From: Flavobacteriaceae bacterium
GTDB lineage: Bacteria; Bacteroidota; Bacteroidia; Flavobacteriales; Flavobacteriaceae
NCBI GenBank assembly: GCA_024640565.1
Contig: JAHEET010000006.1
Span: 124,001 to 188,000, forward strand
DNA: 64,000 nucleotides
Direction of reading: 5' to 3'
How positions within the stretch are numbered: the stretch's first letter is position 1; the number at the start of each line of letters is the position of its first letter. Both the position numbers and the translations under genes were made by a program. The notes beneath the pieces were generated by a model. It saw only the letters and a list, made by a program, of their open reading frames with translations. It made no database searches and was not told the DNA's origin. Shown here piece by piece: positions 9,167-18,206 of this stretch.

Positions 9167-9721
9167 ATGAACGAAGAAATTGAATTTATTTTAGACAGTG
9201 CCAAAGAAGGAATGAATAGTGCCCTTGCACACCTAGAGAAAGAATTACGTACTATTAGAGCTGGTAAAGCCACCCCTGCGATGTTAGGGAATGTTAAAGT
9301 AAATTATTATGATGCTTTGACACCATTAAGTCAAATTGCAAATGTGAGTACGCCAGACCCACGAACCATTTCAGTTCAACCTTGGGAAAAAAACATGTTG
9401 CAAGAAATAGAAAAAGCAATCATGAACGCCAATCTTGGATTCAACCCCATGAATAATGGAGATGTTATTTTAATCAATGTTCCGCCTTTAACAGAGGAAA
9501 GAAGACGCGATTTGTCCAAACAAGCAAAAGCAGAAGCAGAACACGCGAAAGTTGGAATTAGAAATGCCCGTAAAGAAGCAAACAACGAAATTAAAAAAAT
9601 AGACATCGCAGACGATGTAAAAAAAGATACGGAAGCGCTGGTCCAAAAATTAACGGATTCTTTTGTGAAACAAATTGATGAAACCTTTAGTGTAAAGGAA
9701 AAAGAAATCATGACAGTATAA
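9167..9721 (+). CDS. frr: Ribosome recycling factor
   Basis: RRF works with EF-G to split ribosomes after termination. The 184-residue protein has the family's three-helix bundle sequence: LRTIRAGKATPAMLGNVKV near 27-45, PDPRTISVQPWEK near 63-75, INVPPLTEERRRDLSKQAK near 103-121, and the C-terminal helix ending in KEKEIMTV. It follows pyrH closely and is closed by the hairpin at 9743-9775. Confidence 0.97.
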   Translation: MNEEIEFILDSAKEGMNSALAHLEKELRTIRAGKATPAMLGNVKVNYYDALTPLSQIANVSTPDPRTISVQPWEKNMLQEIEKAIMNANLGFNPMNNGDVILINVPPLTEERRRDLSKQAKAEAEHAKVGIRNARKEANNEIKKIDIADDVKKDTEALVQKLTDSFVKQIDETFSVKEKEIMTV

Positions 9722-9742
9722 GCAAAATGAAGCTGATATTAC

Positions 9743-9775
9743 AAAAGGAGTGTTTCTTAAAACACTCCTTTTTTT
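9743..9775 (+). terminator. Intrinsic terminator after frr
   Basis: A long stem (AAAAGGAGTGTTT / AAACACTCCTTTT) with a 4-base loop and a T run sits 22 bp after the frr stop. Confidence 0.88.
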
Positions 9776-9802
9776 GTGTAAAAACACTTCTACAAATTTA
9801 AT

Positions 9803-9810
9803 TACCTTTG
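9803..9810 (+). promoter_or_regulatory. Candidate -7 box of the MMPL exporter gene
   Basis: TACCTTTG matches TAnnTTTG and lies 14 bp before the ATG at 9825, just after the frr terminator. No -33 element at the normal spacing was recognised. Confidence 0.45.
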
Positions 9811-9824
9811 CAAAAATTTTCTGA

Positions 9825-12203
9825 ATGAGTTTCTGGACAAAAGTTGCAGGTATTATCTTACGAAACCGATACCTAGTTTTAATTATTATTGCGGGTATTA
9901 CTAGCTTTTTAGCTTCACAAATGAAGTATATGAAATTCTCATATACAGAGGCAAACCTCCTGCCAGAAAACCACATTGCAAACCTAGAATACAATACATT
10001 TTTAGAAATTTTTGGTGAAGAAGGAAACCTAGTCATTTTAGGGGTAAAAGACCCCAGCATCTTTACACCCAAAAAATTTAATGCCTGGAATACATTAGTA
10101 GATAAATTTGATGCACGAGATGAAATTGATTTTACACTATCTATTGCAGATGTTCAAAAACTAAAAAAAGACAAAAAGAATAGAAAATTTGTTTTAGAAC
10201 CTTTATACGAAGACGATCCAACCACAGACAAAGAAGTTTTAGAGATTAAAAAACAACTTTTTGAAAAACTTCCTTTTTACGATAATTTACTTTATAACAA
10301 AGAAACAGGCACCTTACAAACGGCGATCTATGTAAAAAAGGAAATCATAAATACCAAAGCACGAAGAACCTTTATTTTCAACTACCTGAAGCCTACCATC
10401 GAAAAGTTTGAAAAGGAAACAGGATTGAATGTTCGCGTTTCTGGAATGCCGTATATAAGAACTTTAAATGCCAAAAATATAAAAGATGAAATGCAGCTCT
10501 TTGTGGGAGGTGCCTTGGCAATAACGGCCCTTATTTTCTTTTTCTTTTTCCGTTCTTTCAGAGCTACTTTTATTACTCTTTTCGTAGTAATTATTGGGGT
10601 AATTTGGGCCTTTGGATTTATTGGATGGTTTGGGTATGAAATTACTGTTTTGTCTGCATTAATTCCCCCGTTAATCATCGTAATTGGGGTTCCAAATGCT
10701 GTTTTTCTTATTAACAAATACCAGCAAGAAATAAAAAAACATGGACAACAAGCAAAAGCGCTGCAACGGGTAATTACAAAAATTGGAAACGCAACTTTGA
10801 TGACCAATATTACCACGGCATCTGGTTTTGCTACCTTTGTTTTTGTGGACAGTAAGCTTTTGCGTGAATTTGGTGTTCTGGCTTCCGTAAACATCATCAG
10901 TATTTTTATTTTGGCCCTATTAATTGTTCCTGTTTTATACAGTTTCATGCCGCTTCCAAAAAAGAAGCACTTGAGCCATCTTGAAACAAAGTGGATTGAG
11001 AACGTTGTAAACTGGATGGAAAAAATGGTAAAATCTCGAAGAATTACCGTTTATTTTGCGACAGTCATCCTCATCATTGCTAGCATTATTGGCGTCTATA
11101 AAATTAGAGTTTCTGGAAGCCTTATAGAAGACATGCCGAAGCGTATGGAATTTTATAAAGACATTAAATTCTTTGAAAAAGAATTTGGAGGTATCATGCC
11201 ATTAGAAATTTTAATTGATACCAAAAAAGAAAAAGGGGTCATGAAATTATCTGTGCTCAAAAAGATGGATAAAATTAATGAAACCATAGAAGCATTTCCT
11301 GAACTATCGAAACCTGTTTCAGTTGTAAACCTTGTAAAGTATTCCAAACAAGCCTATTACAATGGAAATCCAAAATACTACCAATTGCCCACCGGACAGG
11401 AACAAAGTTATATTTTTTCCTATACCAAAAATTCTAATGGCGATGCGAGCCTGCTAAAAACCCTTGTGGATAGTACCGGACGCTATGCTAGAATCACAAC
11501 CTTTATGAAAGATATTGGTACCGACAAAATGGAAGTCATACAAAAACGACTCAAAGCAGTTATTGATAAAGAATTTTCATCAAAAAATTATTCGGTTTCC
11601 ATTACCGGAAAAGCATTGGTATTTATAAAAGGAACCAATTTCTTAATTACCAATTTAGTCCTCTCACTCTCCTTGGCAATATTACTCATTGCACTGTTCA
11701 TGGCCTGGATGTTCCGATCGCCTCAAATGATTTTAATTTCATTAATTCCAAACATCTTACCGTTGCTCATCACTGCTGGATTAATGGGTTATTTTAACAT
11801 TCCTATTAAACCCTCAACAATCTTAGTTTTTAGTATTGCTTTTGGAATTTCTGTAGACGACACCATCCACTTTTTAGCGAAATACAGACAAGAATTAATT
11901 GCTAGTAAATGGAAAGTTAAGCCTTCTGTATATGCTGCATTAAGAGAAACAGGAGTCAGTATGTTCTATACCTCTATTGTATTATTTTTTGGTTTCCTCG
12001 TATTTACATTGTCTAGCTTTGGAGGTACAATAGCGCTTGGAGGACTGGTTTCCGTAACCCTTCTTTTAGCCATGGTTTCCAACTTAATTTTACTCCCGTC
12101 ACTCTTATTGACTTTTGAGAAGAAAATTGCAAATAAAAAAGTATTTAAAGAGCCATCGATGCGAATTTTTCCTCCCTCTAAAAAAAATCAGAAAGAAACC
12201 TAG
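9825..12203 (+). CDS. MMPL/RND-superfamily inner-membrane exporter
   Basis: This 792-residue protein has the duplicated MMPL topology: one N-terminal helix (about 12-30), a large outside loop (about 30-225), five or six helices (about 225-370), then the same pattern again with a helix near 412-430, a second loop to about 620, and five closing helices. Such proteins use the proton gradient to move lipids or other hydrophobic compounds out of the inner membrane. No periplasmic adaptor or outer-membrane channel is encoded beside it. The substrate is not predictable; hopanoid, lipid or pigment transport are possibilities only. It stands alone between frr and asnS. Confidence 0.85.
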   Translation: MSFWTKVAGIILRNRYLVLIIIAGITSFLASQMKYMKFSYTEANLLPENHIANLEYNTFLEIFGEEGNLVILGVKDPSIFTPKKFNAWNTLVDKFDARDEIDFTLSIADVQKLKKDKKNRKFVLEPLYEDDPTTDKEVLEIKKQLFEKLPFYDNLLYNKETGTLQTAIYVKKEIINTKARRTFIFNYLKPTIEKFEKETGLNVRVSGMPYIRTLNAKNIKDEMQLFVGGALAITALIFFFFFRSFRATFITLFVVIIGVIWAFGFIGWFGYEITVLSALIPPLIIVIGVPNAVFLINKYQQEIKKHGQQAKALQRVITKIGNATLMTNITTASGFATFVFVDSKLLREFGVLASVNIISIFILALLIVPVLYSFMPLPKKKHLSHLETKWIENVVNWMEKMVKSRRITVYFATVILIIASIIGVYKIRVSGSLIEDMPKRMEFYKDIKFFEKEFGGIMPLEILIDTKKEKGVMKLSVLKKMDKINETIEAFPELSKPVSVVNLVKYSKQAYYNGNPKYYQLPTGQEQSYIFSYTKNSNGDASLLKTLVDSTGRYARITTFMKDIGTDKMEVIQKRLKAVIDKEFSSKNYSVSITGKALVFIKGTNFLITNLVLSLSLAILLIALFMAWMFRSPQMILISLIPNILPLLITAGLMGYFNIPIKPSTILVFSIAFGISVDDTIHFLAKYRQELIASKWKVKPSVYAALRETGVSMFYTSIVLFFGFLVFTLSSFGGTIALGGLVSVTLLLAMVSNLILLPSLLLTFEKKIANKKVFKEPSMRIFPPSKKNQKET

Positions 12204-12257
12204 CAACCCACAGCTTTAAAGTGCGGCATTTACTACTTAAATTTCCTGCAAAAAAAG

Positions 12258-12265
12258 TATATTTG
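12258..12265 (+). promoter_or_regulatory. Candidate -7 box of asnS
   Basis: TATATTTG matches the TAnnTTTG consensus and lies 47 bp upstream of the asnS ATG. A matching -33 motif is not obvious. Confidence 0.45.
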
Positions 12266-12312
12266 TGGCTTTATTTATGAGAGTTCATTCGTAGATACAA
12301 TATTTTAGAAAG

Positions 12313-13746
12313 ATGATAGAAAGCAACATAGCCAAGATCTTAGAATCGGGGACAATTTTACAAGAAATAACAATAAAAGGGTGGGTAAGAACTTTTAGAA
12401 GCAATCGTTTTATTGCTGTAAATGATGGATCTACCATTAAAAATATACAATGTGTTATCGATTTTGAAAACACGCCTGAGGAGCTTTTAAAAAGAATAAC
12501 AACCGGTGCTGCTATTTCCGTAAAAGGAATGTTATCAGAGAGTCAAGGAAAAGGGCAGTCGTTAGAAGTACAAGTTGCAGAAATCGAAATTTTAGGAGAC
12601 TCCAATCCCGATGAATATCCAATTCAACCTAAAAAACACAGTTTCGAATTTTTAAGAGAAAATGCACATTTACGCATCCGAACAAATACCTTTAGTGCCG
12701 TAATGAGAGTCCGCTCTGCCTTATCTTTTGGAGTACATAAATATTTTCAAGAAAACGGATTTAACTACGTAAATACACCAATCGTTACAGGATCAGATGC
12801 AGAAGGTGCTGGTGAAATTTTCAAAGTCACTACATTTGAAAACAATAAAGCACCGTTAACAGCAGAAGGAACCATTGATCATTCAAAAGATTTCTTTGGA
12901 AAAGAAACGAATCTAACCGTTTCTGGACAATTAGAAGCGGAAACCTATGCGATGTCCTTGGGGAAAGTTTATACATTTGGACCTACTTTTAGAGCAGAAA
13001 ACTCAAATACAACGCGTCACTTAGCAGAATTTTGGATGATTGAGCCAGAAGTAGCCTTTATGGATTTGGACGGAAATATGGATTTGTCTGAAGACTTTAT
13101 CAAAGCAGTATTATCCTATGTCTTAGAAAACTGTAAAGACGATTTAGAATTTTTAGATCAACGTTTAACACAAGAAGACAAAACAAAACCACAAGCGGAA
13201 AGAAACGAAATGTCTTTGTTGGAAAAGCTTCATTTTGTTGTTGACAATAATTTTAAACGCGTTTCTTACACAGAAGCCATCGATATTTTAAGAAATTGCA
13301 AGCCCAACAAAAAGAAGAAATTTAAATATCCAATTAATGAATGGGGAGCAGACTTACAATCTGAACACGAACGTTTTTTAGTTGAAAAACATTTTAAGTG
13401 TCCTGTGATTCTATTTGACTATCCAGCAGACATTAAAGCATTCTATATGCGTTTAAATGATGACGGGAAGACCGTAAGAGCCATGGATGTCTTGTTCCCT
13501 GGAATTGGAGAAATTGTTGGTGGAGCGCAACGTGAAGAGCGTTACGATGTTTTGGTTGAAAAAATGAAGGCATTGAATATTGATGAAAAGGAACTTTGGT
13601 GGTATTTAGATCTTCGAAAATTTGGAACAGCAGTCCATTCTGGATTTGGTTTAGGATTCGAAAGATTAGTTCAATTTACAACAGGAATGAACAATATTAG
13701 AGATGTAATTCCATTCCCAAGAACCCCTCAAAATGCAGAGTTTTAA
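12313..13746 (+). CDS. asnS: Asparaginyl-tRNA synthetase
   Basis: AsnRS charges tRNA-Asn. It is a class IIb synthetase with an N-terminal OB-fold anticodon-binding domain (about 15-110, GWVRTFRSNRFIAVNDGS) and a catalytic core with motif 2 (FRAENSNTTRHLAEFWMIE, about 232-250) and motif 3 (GFGLGFERLVQFTTG, about 446-460). The length of 477 residues is typical. It precedes rpoN by only 24 bp, so the two are probably co-transcribed, a gene order often seen in Flavobacteria. Confidence 0.97.
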   Translation: MIESNIAKILESGTILQEITIKGWVRTFRSNRFIAVNDGSTIKNIQCVIDFENTPEELLKRITTGAAISVKGMLSESQGKGQSLEVQVAEIEILGDSNPDEYPIQPKKHSFEFLRENAHLRIRTNTFSAVMRVRSALSFGVHKYFQENGFNYVNTPIVTGSDAEGAGEIFKVTTFENNKAPLTAEGTIDHSKDFFGKETNLTVSGQLEAETYAMSLGKVYTFGPTFRAENSNTTRHLAEFWMIEPEVAFMDLDGNMDLSEDFIKAVLSYVLENCKDDLEFLDQRLTQEDKTKPQAERNEMSLLEKLHFVVDNNFKRVSYTEAIDILRNCKPNKKKKFKYPINEWGADLQSEHERFLVEKHFKCPVILFDYPADIKAFYMRLNDDGKTVRAMDVLFPGIGEIVGGAQREERYDVLVEKMKALNIDEKELWWYLDLRKFGTAVHSGFGLGFERLVQFTTGMNNIRDVIPFPRTPQNAEF

Positions 13747-13770
13747 ATAGAATTTTTGTATCTTTAAACT

Positions 13771-15228
13771 ATGTTAAAGCAAAGTTTACATTACAAACTC
13801 TTACAAAAATTATCTCCGCAACAGATTCAGTTGATGAAGCTAATTCAACTGCCAACACAAGCCTTTGAAGAGCGAATCAAACAAGAAATAGAAGAAAATC
13901 CTGCTTTAGAAATTGGGAAGGAAACACCAGAGTCTTTTGATGAAACTTTAGAAAATGAATATGACGATGCTGGCACCGAAAGCATCGATACGGGAGACCT
14001 TAATATTGATGAGTATTTAAGTGATGACGACATTCCAAGTTATAAAACACACGTTAATAATTACTCCGCAGACGAGGAAGAAAAAAATATACCCTATGCA
14101 GCCGGCATTACATTTCACCAGTCTTTAAAATCCCAACTAGACACCTTTCGCTTCGATGAAGAAGAGCGACTAATTGCTGAATTCTTAGTCGGAAGTATTG
14201 ATGATAGCGGTTACATAAGAAGGGAAATTTTAGACCTGGTAGATGATTTGGCCTTTACGGCGAATGTATTTGCAACCGAAGAAAAGGTCATCACAATTTT
14301 AAAAACTGTCATCCATACTTTAGACCCAATTGGAGTGGGTGCAAGAGACTTAAAAGAGTGCTTACTCATTCAATTAAAGGGAAAAGAAAAAACAAAGATC
14401 CGAGAACTATCCATTGAAGTTTTAGAGACTGCTTTTGATCACTTCGTAAAAAAACATTACCGCCAACTTCAAGAAAAATTCTCCATTTCTGAAGAAGAAT
14501 TAAAGGCTGTTACGGTTGAGATCTCAAAATTAAACCCAAAACCGGGGAGTGCTTTCGCAGGGAACAATAAAATTGCAGAACAAATTGTTCCTGATTTTTC
14601 AATCAAAATTTTAGAGGGTGAGTTGGACTTGTCATTAAACGCTAGAAATGCGCCAGAATTGCACATTTCAAGAACGTATAACAATATGTTAAAGGGCTAT
14701 CAAGAAGCCACTTCAAAAAGCAAATCCCAGAAAGAAGCCGTCTTTTTTATCAAACAAAAATTAGATGCAGCAAAATGGTTTATTGATGCAATTAAGCAAC
14801 GACAGCAAACCCTATTGGTAACTATGAATACGATCATGCATTATCAACTTGATTATTTTTTATCTGGGGATGAACGCAAATTGAAACCGATGATCTTAAA
14901 GGATATTGCAGATCAAATACAAATGGATATTTCTACCGTCTCTCGCGTAGCAAATAGCAAATATGTAGCCACACCTTATGGAACAAAATTGATTAAAGAG
15001 TTCTTCTCTGAGTCCATGAAAAACGATCAAGGGGAAGCGGTGTCTACCAAAGAAATTAAAAAAATTCTTGAAACCGTTATTTCAGAGGAAGACAAAAGGA
15101 AACCGTTAACAGATGAACGATTGGCCGCTATTCTTAAGGAGAAAGGATATCCTATTGCTCGAAGAACAATTGCAAAATACAGAGAACAACTAGAGCTCCC
15201 CGTAGCTCGTTTACGAAAGGAAATATAG
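13771..15228 (+). CDS. rpoN: RNA polymerase sigma-54 factor
   Basis: RpoN directs RNA polymerase to -24/-12 promoters and needs an ATP-driven activator to open them. Region I at the N-terminus is Gln/Leu-rich (SPQQIQLMKLIQLPTQAFE), followed by an acidic stretch (about 55-105), the core-binding domain, a helix-turn-helix (ADQIQMDISTVSRVANSKYV, about 388-407) and the RpoN box ARRTIAKYRE near residue 466. At 485 residues it is full length. No sigma-54 activator gene is present in the window. It overlaps the following small membrane gene by one base. Confidence 0.96.
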   Translation: MLKQSLHYKLLQKLSPQQIQLMKLIQLPTQAFEERIKQEIEENPALEIGKETPESFDETLENEYDDAGTESIDTGDLNIDEYLSDDDIPSYKTHVNNYSADEEEKNIPYAAGITFHQSLKSQLDTFRFDEEERLIAEFLVGSIDDSGYIRREILDLVDDLAFTANVFATEEKVITILKTVIHTLDPIGVGARDLKECLLIQLKGKEKTKIRELSIEVLETAFDHFVKKHYRQLQEKFSISEEELKAVTVEISKLNPKPGSAFAGNNKIAEQIVPDFSIKILEGELDLSLNARNAPELHISRTYNNMLKGYQEATSKSKSQKEAVFFIKQKLDAAKWFIDAIKQRQQTLLVTMNTIMHYQLDYFLSGDERKLKPMILKDIADQIQMDISTVSRVANSKYVATPYGTKLIKEFFSESMKNDQGEAVSTKEIKKILETVISEEDKRKPLTDERLAAILKEKGYPIARRTIAKYREQLELPVARLRKEI

Positions 15229-15827
15229 TGAAGTTTCAAAAAATAATATCGGCGCTATTGCATCCAATTGTACTGCCCACTATTGGTGTAATGCTCTATT
15301 TTTTGACCATCCCACATTCCATCCAAAACGAACAGCGATATTTTATTATTGGCTTTGTTTTTACGACTACTTATTTAGTGCCCTTGGGAATGCTGATAGT
15401 GCTCAAAGGCTTAAAAATAATTCATTCATTTAAAGTGCATACGGTGAAAGAGCGAAAGATTCCTTTGATTTTAATGATTGTACTCTTTACTGCTTTGGGA
15501 AATATGCTGCTAAGAACTGCCATTTTTGGCGATTTTGGATTGTTGTTTTACGGTACATCCTTTGGGTTGATTCTTGTATATCTATTCGCAATATTCAATA
15601 TAAAAGTGAGTTTGCATTTGCTTTCTATGGGAAGCATGATTGGATTTTTTATCGTGATGGGCATGGAATATAAAACGTCTACAACACCACTCCTACTTTT
15701 ACTTATCCTATTTTCTGGGCTTTTGGCAAGTTCTAGACTCCATTTAAAAGCACATACACCCAAAGAGGTGTACTTGGGGTTTTTCTTCGGTATATTAACG
15801 CAAATAAGCGTTTACTACCTACTATAA
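15228..15827 (+). CDS. Small multi-pass membrane protein, PAP2-like C-terminus
   Basis: A 199-residue protein with about six predicted membrane helices. The start is GTG at 15228, sharing a base with the rpoN stop (TAGTG), so translation is probably coupled. The C-terminal stretch SSRLHLKAHTPKEVYLGFFFG resembles the last motif of PAP2-type phosphatases (SR...H...D-type), but the earlier phosphate-binding motifs are not visible, so catalytic activity is doubtful. Homologues next to rpoN in Flavobacteria are, as I recall, labelled hypothetical or PAP2-like. It ends 6 bp inside the convergent barrel gene. Confidence 0.6.
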   Translation: MKFQKIISALLHPIVLPTIGVMLYFLTIPHSIQNEQRYFIIGFVFTTTYLVPLGMLIVLKGLKIIHSFKVHTVKERKIPLILMIVLFTALGNMLLRTAIFGDFGLLFYGTSFGLILVYLFAIFNIKVSLHLLSMGSMIGFFIVMGMEYKTSTTPLLLLLILFSGLLASSRLHLKAHTPKEVYLGFFFGILTQISVYYLL

Positions 15828-16496
15828 AAAGTAGAAAATCAATCCAAATTTTAAAACGCTACTATCAATCACTTCGTTGCCCATCTTAGCGTCTTTATAG
15901 AGGGGTGACATTCCATAAAAAACATGAAAATTAAAAGCATCATATCCTGCAGAAAATGTCAGGCCATACTGTAGCGCATTATAAGCACTCACATCCGAAT
16001 AGGCGGTTTTCACCTCGTTGGAAGCTACATTTTCAAAACGATTAGAGAAATTATAAAGGAATTTAACCCCAGTATAAACCCTCCAAAATTTGTATTTGTT
16101 CGCTGTGGAAGTTCTCCAACGAATTTCAAAAGGAACTTCTAAATTATGTGAAAAATAGGTGTTTGAGCTTAAGGTATTGTCTGCAGAAAACACCGACACG
16201 TTATTCAATTCTTCAACTTTTAATTTATGGTTGAAAAAATCGAAACCATACCCCAAACCAAGTGCAAAAGAAAAGGTTCCTTTTTTATTCAGAATAATAT
16301 CTTTTAGAAAACCTGAAGACAATCCGTAAGAAAAACCACTTCGTGTAATTGTGCTAGGCTGCTGGTACATTTGATTGTAGGTCACCGAAAAATAGAGTTG
16401 ATCCTCTGCATACCGATCACCCAGATTCAACGAATCTTTTTGGGCAAATACAGCAGATGTACAAAATAGCAATAAAATAATTACTAATTTCTTCAT
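15822..16496 (-). CDS. Outer-membrane beta-barrel protein (porin/PorT-like family)
   Basis: The preferred start is the ATG at 16496, giving about 224 residues that begin with a clear signal peptide (MKKLVIILLLFCTSAVFAQ); an earlier in-frame ATG at 16532 would add 12 residues ahead of it. The rest is a beta-strand-rich small barrel (YFSVTYNQMYQQ, FSFALGLGYGFDF) ending SSVLKFGLIFYFL with a terminal aromatic residue. It resembles the porin-family proteins found beside exbD in Flavobacteria. It is not clearly the T9SS protein PorT itself. It lies downstream of the exbD genes but is separated from them by a terminator-like hairpin. Confidence 0.72.
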   Translation of the reverse strand: MKKLVIILLLFCTSAVFAQKDSLNLGDRYAEDQLYFSVTYNQMYQQPSTITRSGFSYGLSSGFLKDIILNKKGTFSFALGLGYGFDFFNHKLKVEELNNVSVFSADNTLSSNTYFSHNLEVPFEIRWRTSTANKYKFWRVYTGVKFLYNFSNRFENVASNEVKTAYSDVSAYNALQYGLTFSAGYDAFNFHVFYGMSPLYKDAKMGNEVIDSSVLKFGLIFYFL

Positions 16497-16555
16497 AGTT
16501 TTAAAATGAATAGGAAAGGTACACAATTTCATGATGTTGCTTCTATAAATTATGG

Positions 16556-16596
16556 CAAAAAAAAAGCAACTCTAAAATAGAATTGCTTTTTTTATA
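16556..16596 (-). terminator. Intrinsic terminator after the exbD genes
   Basis: A-rich and T-rich arms (AAAAAGCAA / TTGCTTTTT) enclose a short imperfect hairpin just past the last exbD stop. It can act in both directions and separates the exbB-exbD operon from the barrel gene. Confidence 0.6.
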
Positions 16597-16611
16597 TAAA
16601 AATAAGGTGAC

Positions 16612-17079
16612 TTACTTAATATCGGAACCCGTGTTGGTTGAATAACTAACTTTGAGCGCATTTACATCTCTTAATTTCAATCGGATGTCGATAATAGTAC
16701 CTACACTTGATTGTTTGTCTGCTTTGATAGAAGTAGTCATAAACGGTATTTCGTTTTCGGCAACTTTGGTTCTTGCATTGATAATGAATGCAGGAACTTG
16801 GTCTGCGGAAGCAATCTTATCATTTAATTGAATCTTATTGTATCCAATACCATATTTTGTATCTTTTGCTTTACCAATATAAATGGTACTTACCAAACTT
16901 TTGTGCTCTAGCTTCTTTACTTCTGTTGCAGAAGGTAACACTGGAGTGTCAATTTGTAAGCTTGTTTCTCTCATGGTTGTAGTAACCATAAAAAAGAACA
17001 GTAGCATAAAAACAATATCAGGTAGCGCTGCAGTATTGACTGCAGGAATCCCTTTTTTTCTCTTTTTAAATTTAGACAT
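16612..17079 (-). CDS. exbD: ExbD/TolR-type energy-transducing protein
   Basis: ExbD works with ExbB as an inner-membrane proton channel that powers TonB- or Tol-type transport. The 155-residue protein has a cytoplasmic lysine-rich start, one membrane helix (about 16-36, NTAALPDIVFMLLFFFMV) that includes the conserved proton-carrying Asp in LPDIVFM, and a periplasmic domain. It is the last gene of the exbB-membrane protein-exbD-exbD cluster, 18 bp after the other exbD. Confidence 0.9.
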   Translation of the reverse strand: MSKFKKRKKGIPAVNTAALPDIVFMLLFFFMVTTTMRETSLQIDTPVLPSATEVKKLEHKSLVSTIYIGKAKDTKYGIGYNKIQLNDKIASADQVPAFIINARTKVAENEIPFMTTSIKADKQSSVGTIIDIRLKLRDVNALKVSYSTNTGSDIK

Positions 17080-17097
17080 CGTTGTTAAATTTTAAAA

Positions 17098-17724
17098 TTA
17101 GTTTGCCGATGTTGGCTCTGCATCAGAAATAATTTGAGGATATGCTGTTTTTATATCTTCCACTTTTTTCTTTAGCTCCAAGTTATTTATATCGTCTTTA
17201 TACAGCTTTTCAAGCTCTGTGAAAGACATGTTATAACGCTCTTCACATAATCTATTCCTTAGCTCTGTATAAGCACGAAGTAATTCGTTTTGAACAATGA
17301 TATAGGTTCCATATTCAGTTCCACGATCACTTTGTACAGAGATAATGGCTTTGTTTGGGTGATCTGAAGAGGTCGTACTCTTCTCACCTTTACAATAGTC
17401 ACAAGGTCCAGTAGATACACCATCTACCAATTTTCCTTCACCACCACCATTGTCTATAAACTTCACAGCAGCATCTTTGATTTCTTTCACATCCATTCTT
17501 TCGCCTTCTACTAAAAGCTCATTATTTCTGTTAATATTCACTTCAAAGATATTTCTCTCCTTAATAACGGGAGGAACATAATCTGCGGGTGGTTTTTCAG
17601 ATAATTTCTTAGAAATCCCTGAATCCACATTCATAGTTGTTGTTACTAAGAAAAAGATTAATAACAAGAAAGCAATATCTGCCATTGAGCCTGCATTAAT
17701 TTCTGGAGTCTCTCTTCTTGCCAT
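17098..17724 (-). CDS. exbD: ExbD-type protein with extended periplasmic domain
   Basis: This 208-residue ExbD paralogue starts MARRETPEINAGSMADIAFLLL; the Asp in MADIAFLL within the single helix (about 14-34) is the conserved proton-relay residue. The periplasmic part is longer than in ordinary ExbD (about 140 residues) and contains an insertion with a CDYC motif (about residues 112-115) followed by a Ser/Thr-rich stretch, then a helix-rich tail. Such long forms paired with a short ExbD are common in Bacteroidetes. It sits between the 156-residue membrane protein and the second exbD. Confidence 0.88.
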   Translation of the reverse strand: MARRETPEINAGSMADIAFLLLIFFLVTTTMNVDSGISKKLSEKPPADYVPPVIKERNIFEVNINRNNELLVEGERMDVKEIKDAAVKFIDNGGGEGKLVDGVSTGPCDYCKGEKSTTSSDHPNKAIISVQSDRGTEYGTYIIVQNELLRAYTELRNRLCEERYNMSFTELEKLYKDDINNLELKKKVEDIKTAYPQIISDAEPTSAN

Positions 17725-17727
17725 AAT

Positions 17728-18198
17728 TTATGATTTTATTAATCCTTTAACGAGGTCGTATACAAAAAACAAACTTGCTACCAAACCTAAAGCCATGCTA
17801 AACCAAATACCTGTTCCAACCCATTGGTTGGTTGCTGTACCTGCGTCACCGCCTTCTAAAACAAGTCCTTGTGTATCAAGTACTGCATTGCTGTCTGCTA
17901 TTGAATAAGAAATTACCAATACAACAGCTAAAAGTCCTAATCCTATACCCATCTTCTTAAGATTTTGAGGATTCTTTATCACACTCCATAGTGATAGCAC
18001 AATTGCAATTGCTACCGCTGCATATAATAAACCCGCCGAAAAGAAAACGATTGGATTTACTACACTCGCTTGAATCGCTGCATCACTCTCTAAAGCATCC
18101 ACATCTTCCATAAAGACTCTTATGAAAAGAATGGCACCTACAAGCGCCACAAAGGCTACGAAAATGCTTAAATATTTTGCTAAATTATTATCTTTCAT
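17728..18198 (-). CDS. Four-helix membrane protein in the exbB-exbD cluster
   Basis: A 156-residue protein with four predicted membrane helices (about 8-28, 48-70, 82-102 and 128-150) and a short soluble loop (DSNAVLDTQGLVLEGGDAG). I do not recognise a named domain. Its fixed place between exbB and the first exbD (8 and 3 bp gaps) suggests that it belongs to the same energised complex, perhaps as a structural partner. The same arrangement is familiar from other Flavobacteria. Confidence 0.72.
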   Translation of the reverse strand: MKDNNLAKYLSIFVAFVALVGAILFIRVFMEDVDALESDAAIQASVVNPIVFFSAGLLYAAVAIAIVLSLWSVIKNPQNLKKMGIGLGLLAVVLVISYSIADSNAVLDTQGLVLEGGDAGTATNQWVGTGIWFSMALGLVASLFFVYDLVKGLIKS

Positions 18199-18206
18199 AA
18201 TGATAA

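Noticed and set aside
9376-10948. Antisense open frames opposite frr and the MMPL gene (up to 188 codons)
   Set aside because: They are explained as shadows of real genes in AT-rich sequence; no signal peptide, motif or operon context.
15822-16496. The T9SS component PorT
   Set aside because: It is a small barrel with a signal peptide, but its sequence does not show the blocks I know for PorT, and its neighbours (exbD, rpoN) fit another porin-family gene.
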